A stretch of DNA of 64,000 nucleotides, taken from the NCBI GenBank assembly GCA_015057405.1, contig SVEK01000006.1, positions 36,683-100,682 of the forward strand, read 5' to 3'. This document shows, piece after piece, positions 27,770-37,282 of the stretch. Made by a program: the position numbers and the translations under genes. Below the pieces are notes generated by a model that worked only from the letters and a program-made list of their open reading frames with translations, was not told the origin of the DNA and did no database searches. This DNA is from Lachnospiraceae bacterium. Its GTDB lineage: Bacteria; Bacillota; Clostridia; Lachnospirales; Lachnospiraceae. Position 1 is the stretch's first letter; every line of letters starts with the position of its first letter.

Positions 27770-29464
27770 ATGATAATTAGTGGCAAAAACAGATGTATCA
27801 AATGTATGAGTATAATTGATAATTCGAATATATGTAAAGAGTGCGGATTTAATGAAACAGATTATGATACTGCTCCAAGATGCTTAAGATCCGGAACAAT
27901 TCTATCTGACAGATACACAATAGGTTCAGTTATCGGGGAAGGAAGTTTTGGTATTACTTATCTTGGCTGGGATAATCTGCTTGAATTGAAAGTTGCAATA
28001 AAAGAGTATTTTCCGATTAACATTGTAAGCAGAGATACCATAAACGGTGGCTCGCAGAAAGTTTATGTATTTTCAACTGCTGAAAACTACGATACCCAGG
28101 GCGAATATACTATGCTTCTTAGTAAGTTCCTTGAAGAAGCAAAAACTCTTTCAAGTTTGAATGAATGTGAAGGAATTGTATCAGTCAGAGATTTTTTCTA
28201 TGAGAATAATACTGCGTATATGGTAATGGAATATATAGAAGGCGAAAGTTTAGGTCAACTTATAAAACAAAAAAAAAGGTTTTCGTCTGAATACGTTCTT
28301 TCCCTTGTTAAGCCTGTTTTGGAAACTATGCAAAAGGTTCATGAAAAAGGTCTTGTTCATAGAGATATAAGTCCTGATAATATTCTTGTAAAAAATAATA
28401 AGGAGTTAGTACTGATTGATTTTGGTTCTGCCAGAATGAATAACTTTACTTCTTCAAGGGAATTAACCGTATCATTTAAGAGAGGATTTTCTCCGGAAGA
28501 ACAGTATCGTTCTGATGGTATACAGGGACCTTATTCGGATATTTATGCAATATGTTCACTTATTTATTATATGTTGACAGGAACAATGCCTATAGAATCC
28601 GTAAGAAGATTAATATCAGATACACTTGTGCCGTTAAAAGACTTTGATATTATTAATCTTACCTCAGTTCAAGCAGATGCAATCAGTAAGGGAATGGCTA
28701 TCAATGCATCTGACAGATATCAGACCGTTGAAGAACTTTATGATGCATTGTATATGAATTCCAATTCCTCCGATAAGGATTTAAAAAAAAGAATTATTGG
28801 TGTTAGCGTAAGTATATTTATTTTACTTGCGGTATCATTTGTTATAGCAGGATTCGTTCGTAGTGGAGGGGAAATCGATAAGTCTGATTCAAATAACATA
28901 GTATCATCAACACCGTTATATACGGACAATATTAATAGTGAACCGACAATGGCACCTACGCCGCAACCTACTCCTGTTGTTATTGAATTGGACTCATTTT
29001 CAAAAATGCATATTAATAAGGCTAAAAAGATAATTGATAGTTATAATTATCCGGAGTTAAAGCTTAATATAAAAAAACAATACAGTTCAAAATATAAGAA
29101 AAATTATGTTATAAAACAGTCAGTCAAAAAAGGAACACTGTTAACTGTTCATGAGCCTTTGACGTTAACATTGTATGTAAGTAAAGGTGTCAGAAAAGTC
29201 ACGGTACCAAATGTAAAAGGCATTGAGTATTCTTCTGCAAAATCAAAGATAAATAAAGCCGGTTTACTGACAGATGAGATATGGGTTTATTCAGAGTCTC
29301 CATACGGAGTTGTCGTAGAGCAAAGTGTAGAAGCCGGTAAAAAGTTGCAAGAAAGAAAAAGCATTACATTAACTATCAGCCTTGGACCTAAACCTGTTAT
29401 TACACCAAAACCTAAAAAAACTCCGAAACCTGAGGATGATGAATTTGTCGGAGAGATATTCTAA
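27770..29464 (+). CDS. membrane Ser/Thr protein kinase with zinc ribbon and PASTA domains
   Basis: 564 residues. A CxxC-x9-CxxC zinc ribbon (Cys9, 12, 22, 25) opens the protein. The kinase domain (~49-330) has the Gly loop GEGSFG (56-61), catalytic Lys78 (VAIK), HRDISPDN (His197-Asp199) and DFGSA (217). A transmembrane helix lies at ~342-363, then a Pro/Thr stretch and two PASTA-like domains (~405-475, ~477-545) ending in a Lys/Pro tail. PASTA kinases sense muropeptides or lipid II and control growth. There is no adjacent PP2C phosphatase, rsgA or rpe, so this is not the usual prkC locus. It is the last gene of the LRR cluster; all catalytic residues are present. Confidence 0.88.
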   Translation: MIISGKNRCIKCMSIIDNSNICKECGFNETDYDTAPRCLRSGTILSDRYTIGSVIGEGSFGITYLGWDNLLELKVAIKEYFPINIVSRDTINGGSQKVYVFSTAENYDTQGEYTMLLSKFLEEAKTLSSLNECEGIVSVRDFFYENNTAYMVMEYIEGESLGQLIKQKKRFSSEYVLSLVKPVLETMQKVHEKGLVHRDISPDNILVKNNKELVLIDFGSARMNNFTSSRELTVSFKRGFSPEEQYRSDGIQGPYSDIYAICSLIYYMLTGTMPIESVRRLISDTLVPLKDFDIINLTSVQADAISKGMAINASDRYQTVEELYDALYMNSNSSDKDLKKRIIGVSVSIFILLAVSFVIAGFVRSGGEIDKSDSNNIVSSTPLYTDNINSEPTMAPTPQPTPVVIELDSFSKMHINKAKKIIDSYNYPELKLNIKKQYSSKYKKNYVIKQSVKKGTLLTVHEPLTLTLYVSKGVRKVTVPNVKGIEYSSAKSKINKAGLLTDEIWVYSESPYGVVVEQSVEAGKKLQERKSITLTISLGPKPVITPKPKKTPKPEDDEFVGEIF

Positions 29465-29470
29465 AATGTC

Positions 29471-29499
29471 TTGCATCATAATGAACTATAGTATATAAT
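29471..29499 (+). promoter_or_regulatory. promoter of the riboflavin operon
   Basis: TTGCAT (29471-29476), exactly 17 bp, TATAAT (29494-29499), just before the FMN riboswitch; the predicted start near 29506 is ~11 nt before the aptamer. Confidence 0.75.
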
Positions 29500-29516
29500 A
29501 CATAAGTCAATTGAAT

Positions 29517-29645
29517 AATCTTCGGGGCGAGGTGTAATTCCTCACCGGTGGTTATAGCCCACGAGCTTTCAGGACACTATATTCCTAAAGCATGATTCGG
29601 TGAAATTCCGAAGCCGACAGTATAGTCTGGATGGAAGAAGAGAAT
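29517..29645 (+). ncRNA. FMN riboswitch (RFN element)
   Basis: The conserved RFN core is present in order: ATCTTCGGGGCGAGGTG, AATTCCTCACCGGTGGT, TAGCCCACGAGC, GATTCGGTGAAATTCCGA, AGCCGACAGT, and AGTCTGGATGGAAGAAGA. FMN binding represses riboflavin genes. The downstream terminator at 29776-29809 gives the transcriptional off switch. Between them lies another hairpin (29664-29694, CGGTTA/TAACCG). It heads the ribDEBAH operon. Confidence 0.96.
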
Positions 29646-29775
29646 TTATCTGCTATGATTCATTTGCCGGTTATTAATATTTATTAACCGACAATGTAAT
29701 CTGTTCAGTTGAATGAATTGGCAGATTGAACTTATGAATTTAGTAAGTGTTTGATTAGAGTGTTTGATTTAGGAT

Positions 29776-29809
29776 ACCCGAAGTGATAATTGCTTCGGGT
29801 TGTTTTTTT
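29776..29809 (+). terminator. expression-platform terminator of the FMN riboswitch
   Basis: ACCCGAAG (29776-29783) pairs with CTTCGGGT (29793-29800), followed by TGTTTTTTT. It lies 21 bp before ribD, as expected for FMN-dependent premature termination. Confidence 0.85.
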
Positions 29810-29829
29810 GTTAGTAGTGGGAGGTAATT

Positions 29830-30969
29830 ATGCTATCGAAACAATATATGTTAAGAGCAATAGAACTTGCAAAAAAAGGAGCTGGTTATACCTCGCCTAA
29901 CCCACTTGTAGGTGCCGTTATTGTTAAAGATGACATAATAATTGGCGAAGGATATCATCATAAATACGGAAGTTTGCATGCTGAAAGAGATGCAATTAAT
30001 AATTGTACTGTATCTACAAATGGTGCAACAATATATGTTACATTAGAACCTTGTTGTCATTACGGAAAGCAACCACCGTGTGTTGATGCTATAATTGAAT
30101 CAGGAATTACCAGAGTTGTGGTGGGTTCAAAAGACCCCAATCCGCTTGTGGCAGGCAAAGGAAACGAAAAATTACGCAAGAATGGTATAGAAGTTATAGA
30201 AGATTTTATGCGTAATGAGTGCGATGAAATGAATAAAGTATTTTTTCACTATATTACTAAGGAAACCCCATATGTAGTCATGAAATATGCAATGACCATT
30301 GACGGAAAGATTGCAACATATACCGGAGATTCAAAGTGGATTACCGGTGACGCGGCAAGACACAATGTTCATGAAGACCGCCACAGATACACGGGAATAA
30401 TGGTAGGAATCGGAACTGTGCTTGCAGATAATCCGATGCTTGATTGTCGTATTGACGGAAAAATAAGTCCTACGCGTATTATATGTGATACCGGACTAAA
30501 TACTCCTGTTTCATCCAATATTGTTAATACTGCAATGAAACAACGTACTATTATTGCAACTTCTGTTACAGACAGTAGTAAATATAAACCGTATACCGAT
30601 AAAGGCTGTGAGGTTATTTATATCCCATTGGAAAATTGTTCGGATGCAACCTACGATATTACGGAAAACAAAAATGTTGATTTAAAACAGCATCTTAATC
30701 TTAATGTTTTGATGAAAGAGCTTGGAACTCTAAAAATTGACAGCATTTTACTTGAAGGCGGCGGTACATTAAACTGGGCAGCTCTTCGCGCCGGAATTGT
30801 TAACAGAGTTCAGGCTTATATTGCGCCTAAGATTATTGGTGGCGTTACTGCACCGACTCCGGTAAGAGGAACCGGTATGGAATTGATGAAAGATGCAATT
30901 ACCCTAACGAATTCATCAATAACTAAAATTGGTGATGATTACCTTATTGAAAGCGATGTAATATATTAG
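29830..30969 (+). CDS. ribD: riboflavin biosynthesis deaminase/reductase RibD
   Basis: 379 residues. N-terminal zinc deaminase (1-~145) with YTSPNPLVGAVIV, HAERDAI and the zinc cysteines in EPCCHYGKQPPCVDAI; C-terminal NADPH reductase (~150-379) with VVMKYAMTIDGKIAT, KWITGDAAR, GIGTVLADNPML, and LLEGGGTLNWAAL. It carries out the second and third steps from GTP to riboflavin. GGGAGG precedes the ATG. First gene after the FMN riboswitch. Confidence 0.95.
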   Translation: MLSKQYMLRAIELAKKGAGYTSPNPLVGAVIVKDDIIIGEGYHHKYGSLHAERDAINNCTVSTNGATIYVTLEPCCHYGKQPPCVDAIIESGITRVVVGSKDPNPLVAGKGNEKLRKNGIEVIEDFMRNECDEMNKVFFHYITKETPYVVMKYAMTIDGKIATYTGDSKWITGDAARHNVHEDRHRYTGIMVGIGTVLADNPMLDCRIDGKISPTRIICDTGLNTPVSSNIVNTAMKQRTIIATSVTDSSKYKPYTDKGCEVIYIPLENCSDATYDITENKNVDLKQHLNLNVLMKELGTLKIDSILLEGGGTLNWAALRAGIVNRVQAYIAPKIIGGVTAPTPVRGTGMELMKDAITLTNSSITKIGDDYLIESDVIY

Positions 30970-31032
30970 TTTACTTAATAATAATTATAATGTGGAATAA
31001 TATAAAGTAGCATATATAGGAGGCTTCTGATT

Positions 31033-31692
31033 ATGTTTACCGGAATTGTAGAAGAGATAGGAACAATTAAATCAATTAAAATGGGCGCTCATTCGGCAGT
31101 TTTGGCTATTGAGGCCGATAAAATACTGACAGATATTTCTTTAGGTGACAGTATTGCGGTTAACGGCGTTTGTCTTACGGTTATTTCATATAATAAAACA
31201 GGTTTTGAAGCAGATGTGATGCATGAGACGCTTAACCGTTCGTCTTTAGGAAAATTAAAAAATGGAAGTAAAGTTAATCTTGAGCGTGCTATGATTGCAA
31301 ATGGGCGATTTGGCGGTCATATTGTATCAGGGCATGTAGACGGTATCGGTACAATCGCGGAAGTTACAAAAGATGATAATGCAGTATGGTATCGTATTAG
31401 TACAGAGCCGTCAGTATTAAAATATATTGTTGAAAAAGGTTCAATTACAATAGATGGAATCAGTCTTACTGTTGCCGGTGTTTCTGAATTCGATTTTTCG
31501 GTTTCTATAATTCCGCATACTGCAAGCGTTACAATATTAGGTATGAAAAAATCCGGTGATATTGTTAATCTTGAAAATGACATTATTGGCAAATATGTTG
31601 AAAGATTATTGTCGTTAAATGATAATACAGATAATAATGTAAAAAAGAAGTCTTCTATAACAAAAGAGTTTTTACTTGAAAATGGATTTTAA
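31033..31692 (+). CDS. ribE: riboflavin synthase alpha chain
   Basis: 219 residues with two tandem lumazine-binding repeats. First repeat: [47 protein letters not shown]. Second: [52 protein letters not shown]. It dismutates two lumazines to riboflavin. The C-terminal tail after KYVERL is about 25 residues longer than the repeat core. AGGAGGC precedes the ATG. Confidence 0.94.
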   Translation: MFTGIVEEIGTIKSIKMGAHSAVLAIEADKILTDISLGDSIAVNGVCLTVISYNKTGFEADVMHETLNRSSLGKLKNGSKVNLERAMIANGRFGGHIVSGHVDGIGTIAEVTKDDNAVWYRISTEPSVLKYIVEKGSITIDGISLTVAGVSEFDFSVSIIPHTASVTILGMKKSGDIVNLENDIIGKYVERLLSLNDNTDNNVKKKSSITKEFLLENGF

Positions 31693-31718
31693 TTATTAAT
31701 CGAAAGGAGTTAACCTTT

Positions 31719-32915
31719 ATGTTTCAATATAACACTGTAGAAGAAGCGCTTTTGGCTCTTCGAGAAGGAAAGATAATAGTTGTAACTGATGATGAAGGCA
31801 GGGAAAATGAAGGAGATTTTATATGTGCCTGTGAACATGCAACAACGGAGAATGTGAATTTTATGGCGAAATATGCGAAAGGTCTTATATGTATGCCTAT
31901 GTCGCAAGATTATGTTGCAAAACTTTCACTTCCTCAGATGGTAACACATAATACAGATAACCATGAAACTGCATTTACGGTATCAATTGATCATGTTGAT
32001 ACTACAACGGGAATATCCGCTGCTGAACGTTCGCTTACCGCTATGAAATGTGTGGATGAAAACAGCAGTCCGCTGGATTTTAGACGACCGGGACATATGT
32101 TTCCGCTTCTTGCCAAGAAAAATGGTGTGTTAGAGCGGCCCGGCCATACAGAAGCAACAGTAGACCTTTTAAGACTTGCCGGTCTTAAAACCTGCGGGTT
32201 ATGTTGTGAGATTATGCGTGAAGACGGAACTATGATGCGAACCCCTGAATTAATTGAGCTTGCTCTCAAATGGGATTTGAAATTCATTACTATAGAGGCT
32301 CTTAAGAGTTATCGTAAACGTAATGAAGTTTTTGTAGAAAAAAGTACCCAAACAAAGCTTCCTACAAAATATGGTGAATTCATTGCCAGCGGTTATATTA
32401 ATAAACTCAATGGAGAACATCATGTAGCTCTTGTTAAAGGTGATATCGGAGACGGTGAAAATGTTTTGTGTCGTGTACATTCAGAGTGTCTTACGGGTGA
32501 CGCATTTGGTTCTTTAAAATGTGATTGTGGTGACCAGCTTGCGGCTGCAATGACTCAAATTGAGAAAGAAGGACGAGGAATCCTTTTGTATATGCGTCAG
32601 GAAGGACGAGGCATAGGTTTGATAAACAAATTAAAAGCATACGAACTTCAGGACAAAGGAATGGATACTCTTGATGCCAATCTGGCACTTGGATTTCCGG
32701 GAGATATGCGTGAGTACTATATAGGAGCACAGATTCTTCGTGATCTTGGTGTAAAATCAATAAGGCTGTTAACCAATAACCCTGACAAAGTATATCAATT
32801 ATCGGACTACGGAATGTCGATAAATGAACGTGTACCAATTCAGATAGATGCAACCGAGTATGATTTTAACTATCTTAAAACGAAGAAGATTAGGATGGGA
32901 CATTTGCTTGATTAA
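31719..32915 (+). CDS. ribBA: DHBP synthase / GTP cyclohydrolase II RibBA
   Basis: 398 residues. N-terminal 3,4-dihydroxy-2-butanone-4-phosphate synthase (1-~200) with [35 protein letters not shown] and [15 protein letters not shown]-terminal GTP cyclohydrolase II (~205-398) with the zinc motif [17 protein letters not shown] and [20 protein letters not shown], then NNPDKV. It supplies both starting compounds of the pathway. AAAGGAG precedes the ATG. Confidence 0.96.
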   Translation: MFQYNTVEEALLALREGKIIVVTDDEGRENEGDFICACEHATTENVNFMAKYAKGLICMPMSQDYVAKLSLPQMVTHNTDNHETAFTVSIDHVDTTTGISAAERSLTAMKCVDENSSPLDFRRPGHMFPLLAKKNGVLERPGHTEATVDLLRLAGLKTCGLCCEIMREDGTMMRTPELIELALKWDLKFITIEALKSYRKRNEVFVEKSTQTKLPTKYGEFIASGYINKLNGEHHVALVKGDIGDGENVLCRVHSECLTGDAFGSLKCDCGDQLAAAMTQIEKEGRGILLYMRQEGRGIGLINKLKAYELQDKGMDTLDANLALGFPGDMREYYIGAQILRDLGVKSIRLLTNNPDKVYQLSDYGMSINERVPIQIDATEYDFNYLKTKKIRMGHLLD

Positions 32916-32968
32916 ATTATATTTTTTATAAATTATTATTTTCATCAGAAAGAGAGGAAAAGAGTATT

Positions 32969-33436
32969 ATGAAAACAATTGAAGGAAAAGTTGTAGCATC
33001 AGGAATCAAAGTAGGTATTATTGCTTCTCGATTCAACGAATTTATTACTAACAAGCTTGTAGGAGGCGCCGTAGACGGTCTTGTAAGACACGATGTTAAC
33101 GAAGATGATATTGAGATAGCATGGGTGCCGGGAGCATTTGAGATACCTCTTATTGCCTCAAAAATGGCAAAAAGCGGCAAATACGATGCAATAATCTGTG
33201 TAGGTGCTGTTATCAGAGGAAGTACAAGTCATTATGATTATGTATGTAGTGAAGTGTCAAAAGGAATTGCTCAGGTATCTCTTGCAAGTGATATTCCTGT
33301 TATGTTCGGAATTCTGACAACAGATACAATTGAACAGGCTATAGAGCGTGCCGGTACTAAAGCCGGAAATAAAGGTTATGATTGTGCTCTTGGAGCAATT
33401 GAAATGGTTAACCTTATTCGTGAGATTGAAAAATGA
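32969..33436 (+). CDS. ribH: 6,7-dimethyl-8-ribityllumazine synthase
   Basis: 155 residues, usual size. Motifs: [47 protein letters not shown] and [20 protein letters not shown]. It condenses the ribBA and ribD products to lumazine, probably as a 60-mer capsid or pentamer. AGAGAGGAAAAG lies before the ATG. Its TGA overlaps the ATG of the SulP gene (ATGA, 33433-33436). Confidence 0.95.
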   Translation: MKTIEGKVVASGIKVGIIASRFNEFITNKLVGGAVDGLVRHDVNEDDIEIAWVPGAFEIPLIASKMAKSGKYDAIICVGAVIRGSTSHYDYVCSEVSKGIAQVSLASDIPVMFGILTTDTIEQAIERAGTKAGNKGYDCALGAIEMVNLIREIEK

Positions 33437-35550
33437 TTAAAGGAATAAGCATACTTCCCACTTTACGTGGCTATAAAAAACAATTTATTTTAAATGATAT
33501 TAAGGCCGGAATTATAATTGCAGCTGTGAGTATTCCTATATCTATGGGATATTCGCAGATTGCAGGTTTGCCGGCAATATACGGTTTATACGGTTCGTTA
33601 TTGCCAATTATACTATTTGCGTTGTTCTCAACGTCGCGTGAGTTTATATTCGGAGTCGATGCAGCACCGGCAGCTATTGTAGGTGCAGAATTACTTGCAC
33701 TCGGAATAGAACCGGCAAGTGAACAGGCAATGAAAGTAATTCCGGTTATTACTCTTTTTACTGCCATATGGCTTTTCGTATTCCGGGCTTTAAAAGCGGG
33801 AAAGGTCGTTAATTATATTTCAACGCCTGTTATGGGTGGATTCATATCAGGAATCTGTACAACAATAATTTTAATGCAGGTTCCAAAGATTTTTGGTGGT
33901 ACTTCGGGGACCGGAGAACTTCCTGAATTAATCAGTCATATATTTCACAGTTTATCTGATGTAAGTTTTTGGTCGGTAATAAGCGGAGTGATAACTCTTA
34001 TTATTTTACTTGTGTCAAAAAGAATTATTCCAAAGGTACCAATGGCTGCAATAGTAATGGCGGTTGGTGCTGTTATAGCTTATTATGTTCCGTTAAATCA
34101 ATATGGGATACATACTCTTTCAGCAGTTTCACCGGGACTTCCGTCGTTGGTTGTTCCCGGTATTAGTTCAATTGAATTAACGGATGCTGTTACAATAAGT
34201 TTGTCAGTTGCCATTGTTATTATGGCCGAAACATTGTTGGCTGAAAATAGTTTTGCTCAAAAACATGGTTACAAGATTGATAAAGAACAAGAGATACTTG
34301 CATTTGCTGCAGGAAACATGGTTTCGGCGTTTACAGGATGTATACCGATTAATGGTTCAGTATCACGTTCAGCATTAAATCATCAGTACGGCGGCAAAAG
34401 TCAGTTGACCGGTCTTATCGCCGGATTAACGATGATGTTGATACTATTATTTGGAACAGGATTTATTGGTTTTCTTCCTATTCCGATATTAACTGCTATT
34501 ATTATTTCGGCACTTATAGGTGCAACAGAATTCCACGTGGCGGTTAAACTCTGGAGTATTAACAAAAAAGAATTTTTTATATTTTGCAGTGCATTTTTCG
34601 GTGTTCTTATGCTTGGAACCATTAACGGGGTAGTTATAGGAATAATATTATCGTTTGTTGAATTTGTTATTCAGGCATCGAATCCGCCGAGGCAGTTTCT
34701 TGGTCTTACTCCCGGACATAGTTCATTTACACCGATTACAGGAAACGGCAGAGTATATCCGGTAGAAAATGTAGTTATTTACAGATTTAGCAGTAGTTTG
34801 TTTTTTGCTAATATTGAATTATTTATTCGGGATATTGAAGATAGCATAACTACAGATACAAAAGCTGTAATAATTGATGCCGGCGGTATTAACCGAATTG
34901 ATATTACTGCGTCAGAACGAATTGGAATATTATATGATAAGTTAACAAAATCAGATGTTAAATTTTATATAACGGAACACATTGCATCCCTTAATGAACA
35001 ATTTCGAAAAACCGGTTTAGGATATTTGATTACAGATGGTGCAGTTCGAAGAACAATTGAAACTGCATTAAAAGATATTGGAATTACTGAGCCGTATCCA
35101 CTTAGCGGAACTTCTAATGAAGATACAAGTCCTGTAAGAAAACAGGCTGAAATGAATGTTCAGGAATTTGTGTGGGCTTTTGGAAAAGATGCCGGCAAAG
35201 AAATAGAACGTCAGATTCATATTCAGATTGAAAGTCTGAAGAAAACGGGCGACTTAGAACGGTTAATGCATGGTAAGTGGGGATATTTGGATGAATTTGA
35301 AGAAGATGAATGGCTTGAACATCTTGAGATTCATCTTGCAGAAATTGTAAAAATTTCAGGTGAGGATAAAGAATCACTGGCTCTGTCTTTTGAAAAAAGA
35401 CGAATAGAATTATATAATAAAATTTTAAAAGAGCACCCTGAGCTTGCAGACAAATTTAATGAAAGAAGAGATTCACTGGATAGACATCTTAAAGAGCATT
35501 GTCCTGAAGTTTATGAGATTATAGAGAAAGTTCGTGGTATAGTTCAATAA
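33433..35550 (+). CDS. SulP-family anion transporter with STAS domain and C-terminal extension
   Basis: 705 residues. The first ~410 form the SulP membrane domain with [27 protein letters not shown] (signature, split here: [24 protein letters not shown]) and the conserved [22 protein letters not shown] domain follows (~435-550; [20 protein letters not shown]). The last ~140 residues are charged helices not found in standard SulP proteins (e.g. [20 protein letters not shown]). Families carry sulfate, bicarbonate or dicarboxylates; the substrate here is unknown. It overlaps ribH by 4 bp (ATGA) and would be under the FMN riboswitch. No riboflavin pathway role is established for the family. Confidence 0.88.
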   Translation: MIKGISILPTLRGYKKQFILNDIKAGIIIAAVSIPISMGYSQIAGLPAIYGLYGSLLPIILFALFSTSREFIFGVDAAPAAIVGAELLALGIEPASEQAMKVIPVITLFTAIWLFVFRALKAGKVVNYISTPVMGGFISGICTTIILMQVPKIFGGTSGTGELPELISHIFHSLSDVSFWSVISGVITLIILLVSKRIIPKVPMAAIVMAVGAVIAYYVPLNQYGIHTLSAVSPGLPSLVVPGISSIELTDAVTISLSVAIVIMAETLLAENSFAQKHGYKIDKEQEILAFAAGNMVSAFTGCIPINGSVSRSALNHQYGGKSQLTGLIAGLTMMLILLFGTGFIGFLPIPILTAIIISALIGATEFHVAVKLWSINKKEFFIFCSAFFGVLMLGTINGVVIGIILSFVEFVIQASNPPRQFLGLTPGHSSFTPITGNGRVYPVENVVIYRFSSSLFFANIELFIRDIEDSITTDTKAVIIDAGGINRIDITASERIGILYDKLTKSDVKFYITEHIASLNEQFRKTGLGYLITDGAVRRTIETALKDIGITEPYPLSGTSNEDTSPVRKQAEMNVQEFVWAFGKDAGKEIERQIHIQIESLKKTGDLERLMHGKWGYLDEFEEDEWLEHLEIHLAEIVKISGEDKESLALSFEKRRIELYNKILKEHPELADKFNERRDSLDRHLKEHCPEVYEIIEKVRGIVQ

Positions 35551-35659
35551 ATCAGTTGAATTTGTCAGTGATTTAGTGCTTTTGGACATTAACAACTATT
35601 ACAATATTAGAATATGTCATTAAAATAATAGTTCTGTTAATAGAATAATGAAATGTATT

Positions 35660-35739
35660 TGCTATAATAGCTATGTAAATTGCCAAGAGACAGTTTACAT
35701 AGCTATCGTACTCTATAATGAATAATACTAATTATAGAG
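35660..35739 (+). promoter_or_regulatory. extended -10 promoter and two leader hairpins before the Ig-like protein gene
   Basis: TGC-TATAAT (35660-35668) is an extended -10; the -35 is weak. It runs into a 12-bp perfect palindromic hairpin TAGCTATGTAAA / TTTACATAGCTA (35668-35679, 35694-35705). A second hairpin, CTCTATAAT / ATTATAGAG (35711-35719, 35731-35739), follows. Either could be an operator or an mRNA structure. Confidence 0.5.
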
Positions 35740-35773
35740 AATGCATTTATATTATGAAGGAGAATGGATAATT

Positions 35774-37021
35774 ATGAAAAAAGCAAAAATTATTGCATCA
35801 GTAATGGCTATGGCACTTGCAATTACTTCAGTACTTGTTCCGGCGGACAATGCAGATGCAGCAAAAAAAGTTTCAATCACTAAGAAACTCACTATGAATG
35901 CTAAAACAACAGCAAAAGTTACTATTAAGAATGCACAGAAAAAAGCAAAAGTAGCTTGGAAAACTTCTAATAAGAAGGTTGTTAAGATTAGCAAAAAGTC
36001 GAATAAGGCTGCAACAATTAAAGCAATGAAAAAGGGAACTGCAACTATTTCGGCAAAATACAAGTTTGGTAAGGCAAAAGCAAAGGTATTAAAGTGTAAG
36101 GTTACTGTAAAGGAAGCTGTTAAGGTAGCAGATACTACAACTACATCTACAGTTACTCCTAATAATACAACAGCATTACCTTCAGCAAGTCCTATTGCTG
36201 ATAACAACGTTGTTAATCCATCAGCAGTACCTTCCAACAAACCGGAAGTTTCACCAACTGTTGAACCGGAAAAAACACCAAAGCCAACAAGAACACCAAA
36301 ACCATCACCATCACCAACACCGGTACCAACAGCAACACCTGTTTTGGTTAATCCGCATAGTGTTGATTTGAAGACTGTTGAAGTTGTTACTGATATGGGT
36401 AAAGCAGATGGTGTTTGTGATATTGCATATAATGAAGAAACATCAACATTAGATGCTAATCTTGATTTCTCAGCAGCACTTATTAAGAATACTGCACCGG
36501 AAAGAGTTGCAGATTATTCATTTGTAAAGATTGATTATATTCTTGCCGGTGGAGATATGAATCTTTATCTTGGCGGTAGTAGTCTTTCTGATAATTCAGA
36601 TGATTGGAAAGGTCCGGATGCAATAGGATGGAGTCCTGAAATCAAGTTCAGCAACTTTATTGCTCTTGGTGAAGAAGAAGTATCATTACTTATCAATGCT
36701 AAGGATTACGGATGTGAAGGCGGTTATATTAAGGCGCTTAAGATCTTTAATTTCGGTGAAGTAGCAACTATTAAGATTAAAGCAATCACATATTATATGG
36801 ATGGTAGTATTCATGAAGATATAAGTAAACCTGACGATAATATTAAAGATCCTGAAGACGATGTAAAAGATCCTGAAGACGATGTAAAAGATCCTGAAGA
36901 TGACGTTAATAACCCTGACGATTCCAATAAAGAACCGGAAGGTGACGTTAATAACCCTGACGATTCCAATAAGGAACCTGAAGGCGACGGAAATACTACA
37001 GACGATTCCAATAATGTTTAA
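35774..37021 (+). CDS. secreted protein with Ig-like domain and acidic repeat tail
   Basis: 415 residues. The signal peptide is clear: MKKAKIIASVMAMALAITSV then cleavage after ADNADA. Mature part: a Lys-rich Big_2-like Ig domain (~30-115: VAWKTSNKKVVKISKKSNKA, KGTATISAKY), a Pro/Thr linker with TPKPTRTPKPSPSPTP (~165-195), an uncharacterised beta-rich domain (~200-350) that could bind carbohydrate, and an acidic repeat tail (~360-415, KDPEDDV and NNPDDSNKEPEG). No LPXTG or membrane anchor is seen. ATG 35774 follows AAGGAG; the frame opens at 35741. A terminator follows at 37064. Confidence 0.75.
   Translation: MKKAKIIASVMAMALAITSVLVPADNADAAKKVSITKKLTMNAKTTAKVTIKNAQKKAKVAWKTSNKKVVKISKKSNKAATIKAMKKGTATISAKYKFGKAKAKVLKCKVTVKEAVKVADTTTTSTVTPNNTTALPSASPIADNNVVNPSAVPSNKPEVSPTVEPEKTPKPTRTPKPSPSPTPVPTATPVLVNPHSVDLKTVEVVTDMGKADGVCDIAYNEETSTLDANLDFSAALIKNTAPERVADYSFVKIDYILAGGDMNLYLGGSSLSDNSDDWKGPDAIGWSPEIKFSNFIALGEEEVSLLINAKDYGCEGGYIKALKIFNFGEVATIKIKAITYYMDGSIHEDISKPDDNIKDPEDDVKDPEDDVKDPEDDVNNPDDSNKEPEGDVNNPDDSNKEPEGDGNTTDDSNNV
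36848..36985 (+). repeat. 21-bp and 42-bp tandem repeats in the acidic tail
   Basis: Two near-identical 21-bp units (36848-36868, 36869-36889) and a partial third encode DPEDDVK. They run into two 42-bp units (36902-36943, 36944-36985) encoding DVNNPDDSNKEPEG with a few base differences. In frame, so unit number can change without breaking the gene. Confidence 0.85.
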
Positions 37022-37063
37022 TAAGATTTAATGTTTTAATATGGATTTAATTTGAATCGAGTG

Positions 37064-37104
37064 TGGGTGATATTCATTAATCGGATATCACCCATTTTAT
37101 TATT
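37064..37104 (+). terminator. terminator of the Ig-like protein gene
   Basis: TGGGTGATAT pairs with ATATCACCCA (37064-37073, 37085-37094) and is followed by TTTTATTATT. Confidence 0.75.
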
Positions 37105-37282
37105 ATAAAAATAACTGTTAACGTTATTACATTGATATAACCGAATACATATAATATAATAATTAGATGTAATGCATAATGTGTTTGATGATATAAAAAA
37201 ATGTATATAAAATAATGTAATTGATAAAAAATCAGTGATACCTATCGTAAGTGTCATTGAATGAAGTGGAATTAAGGATAAT

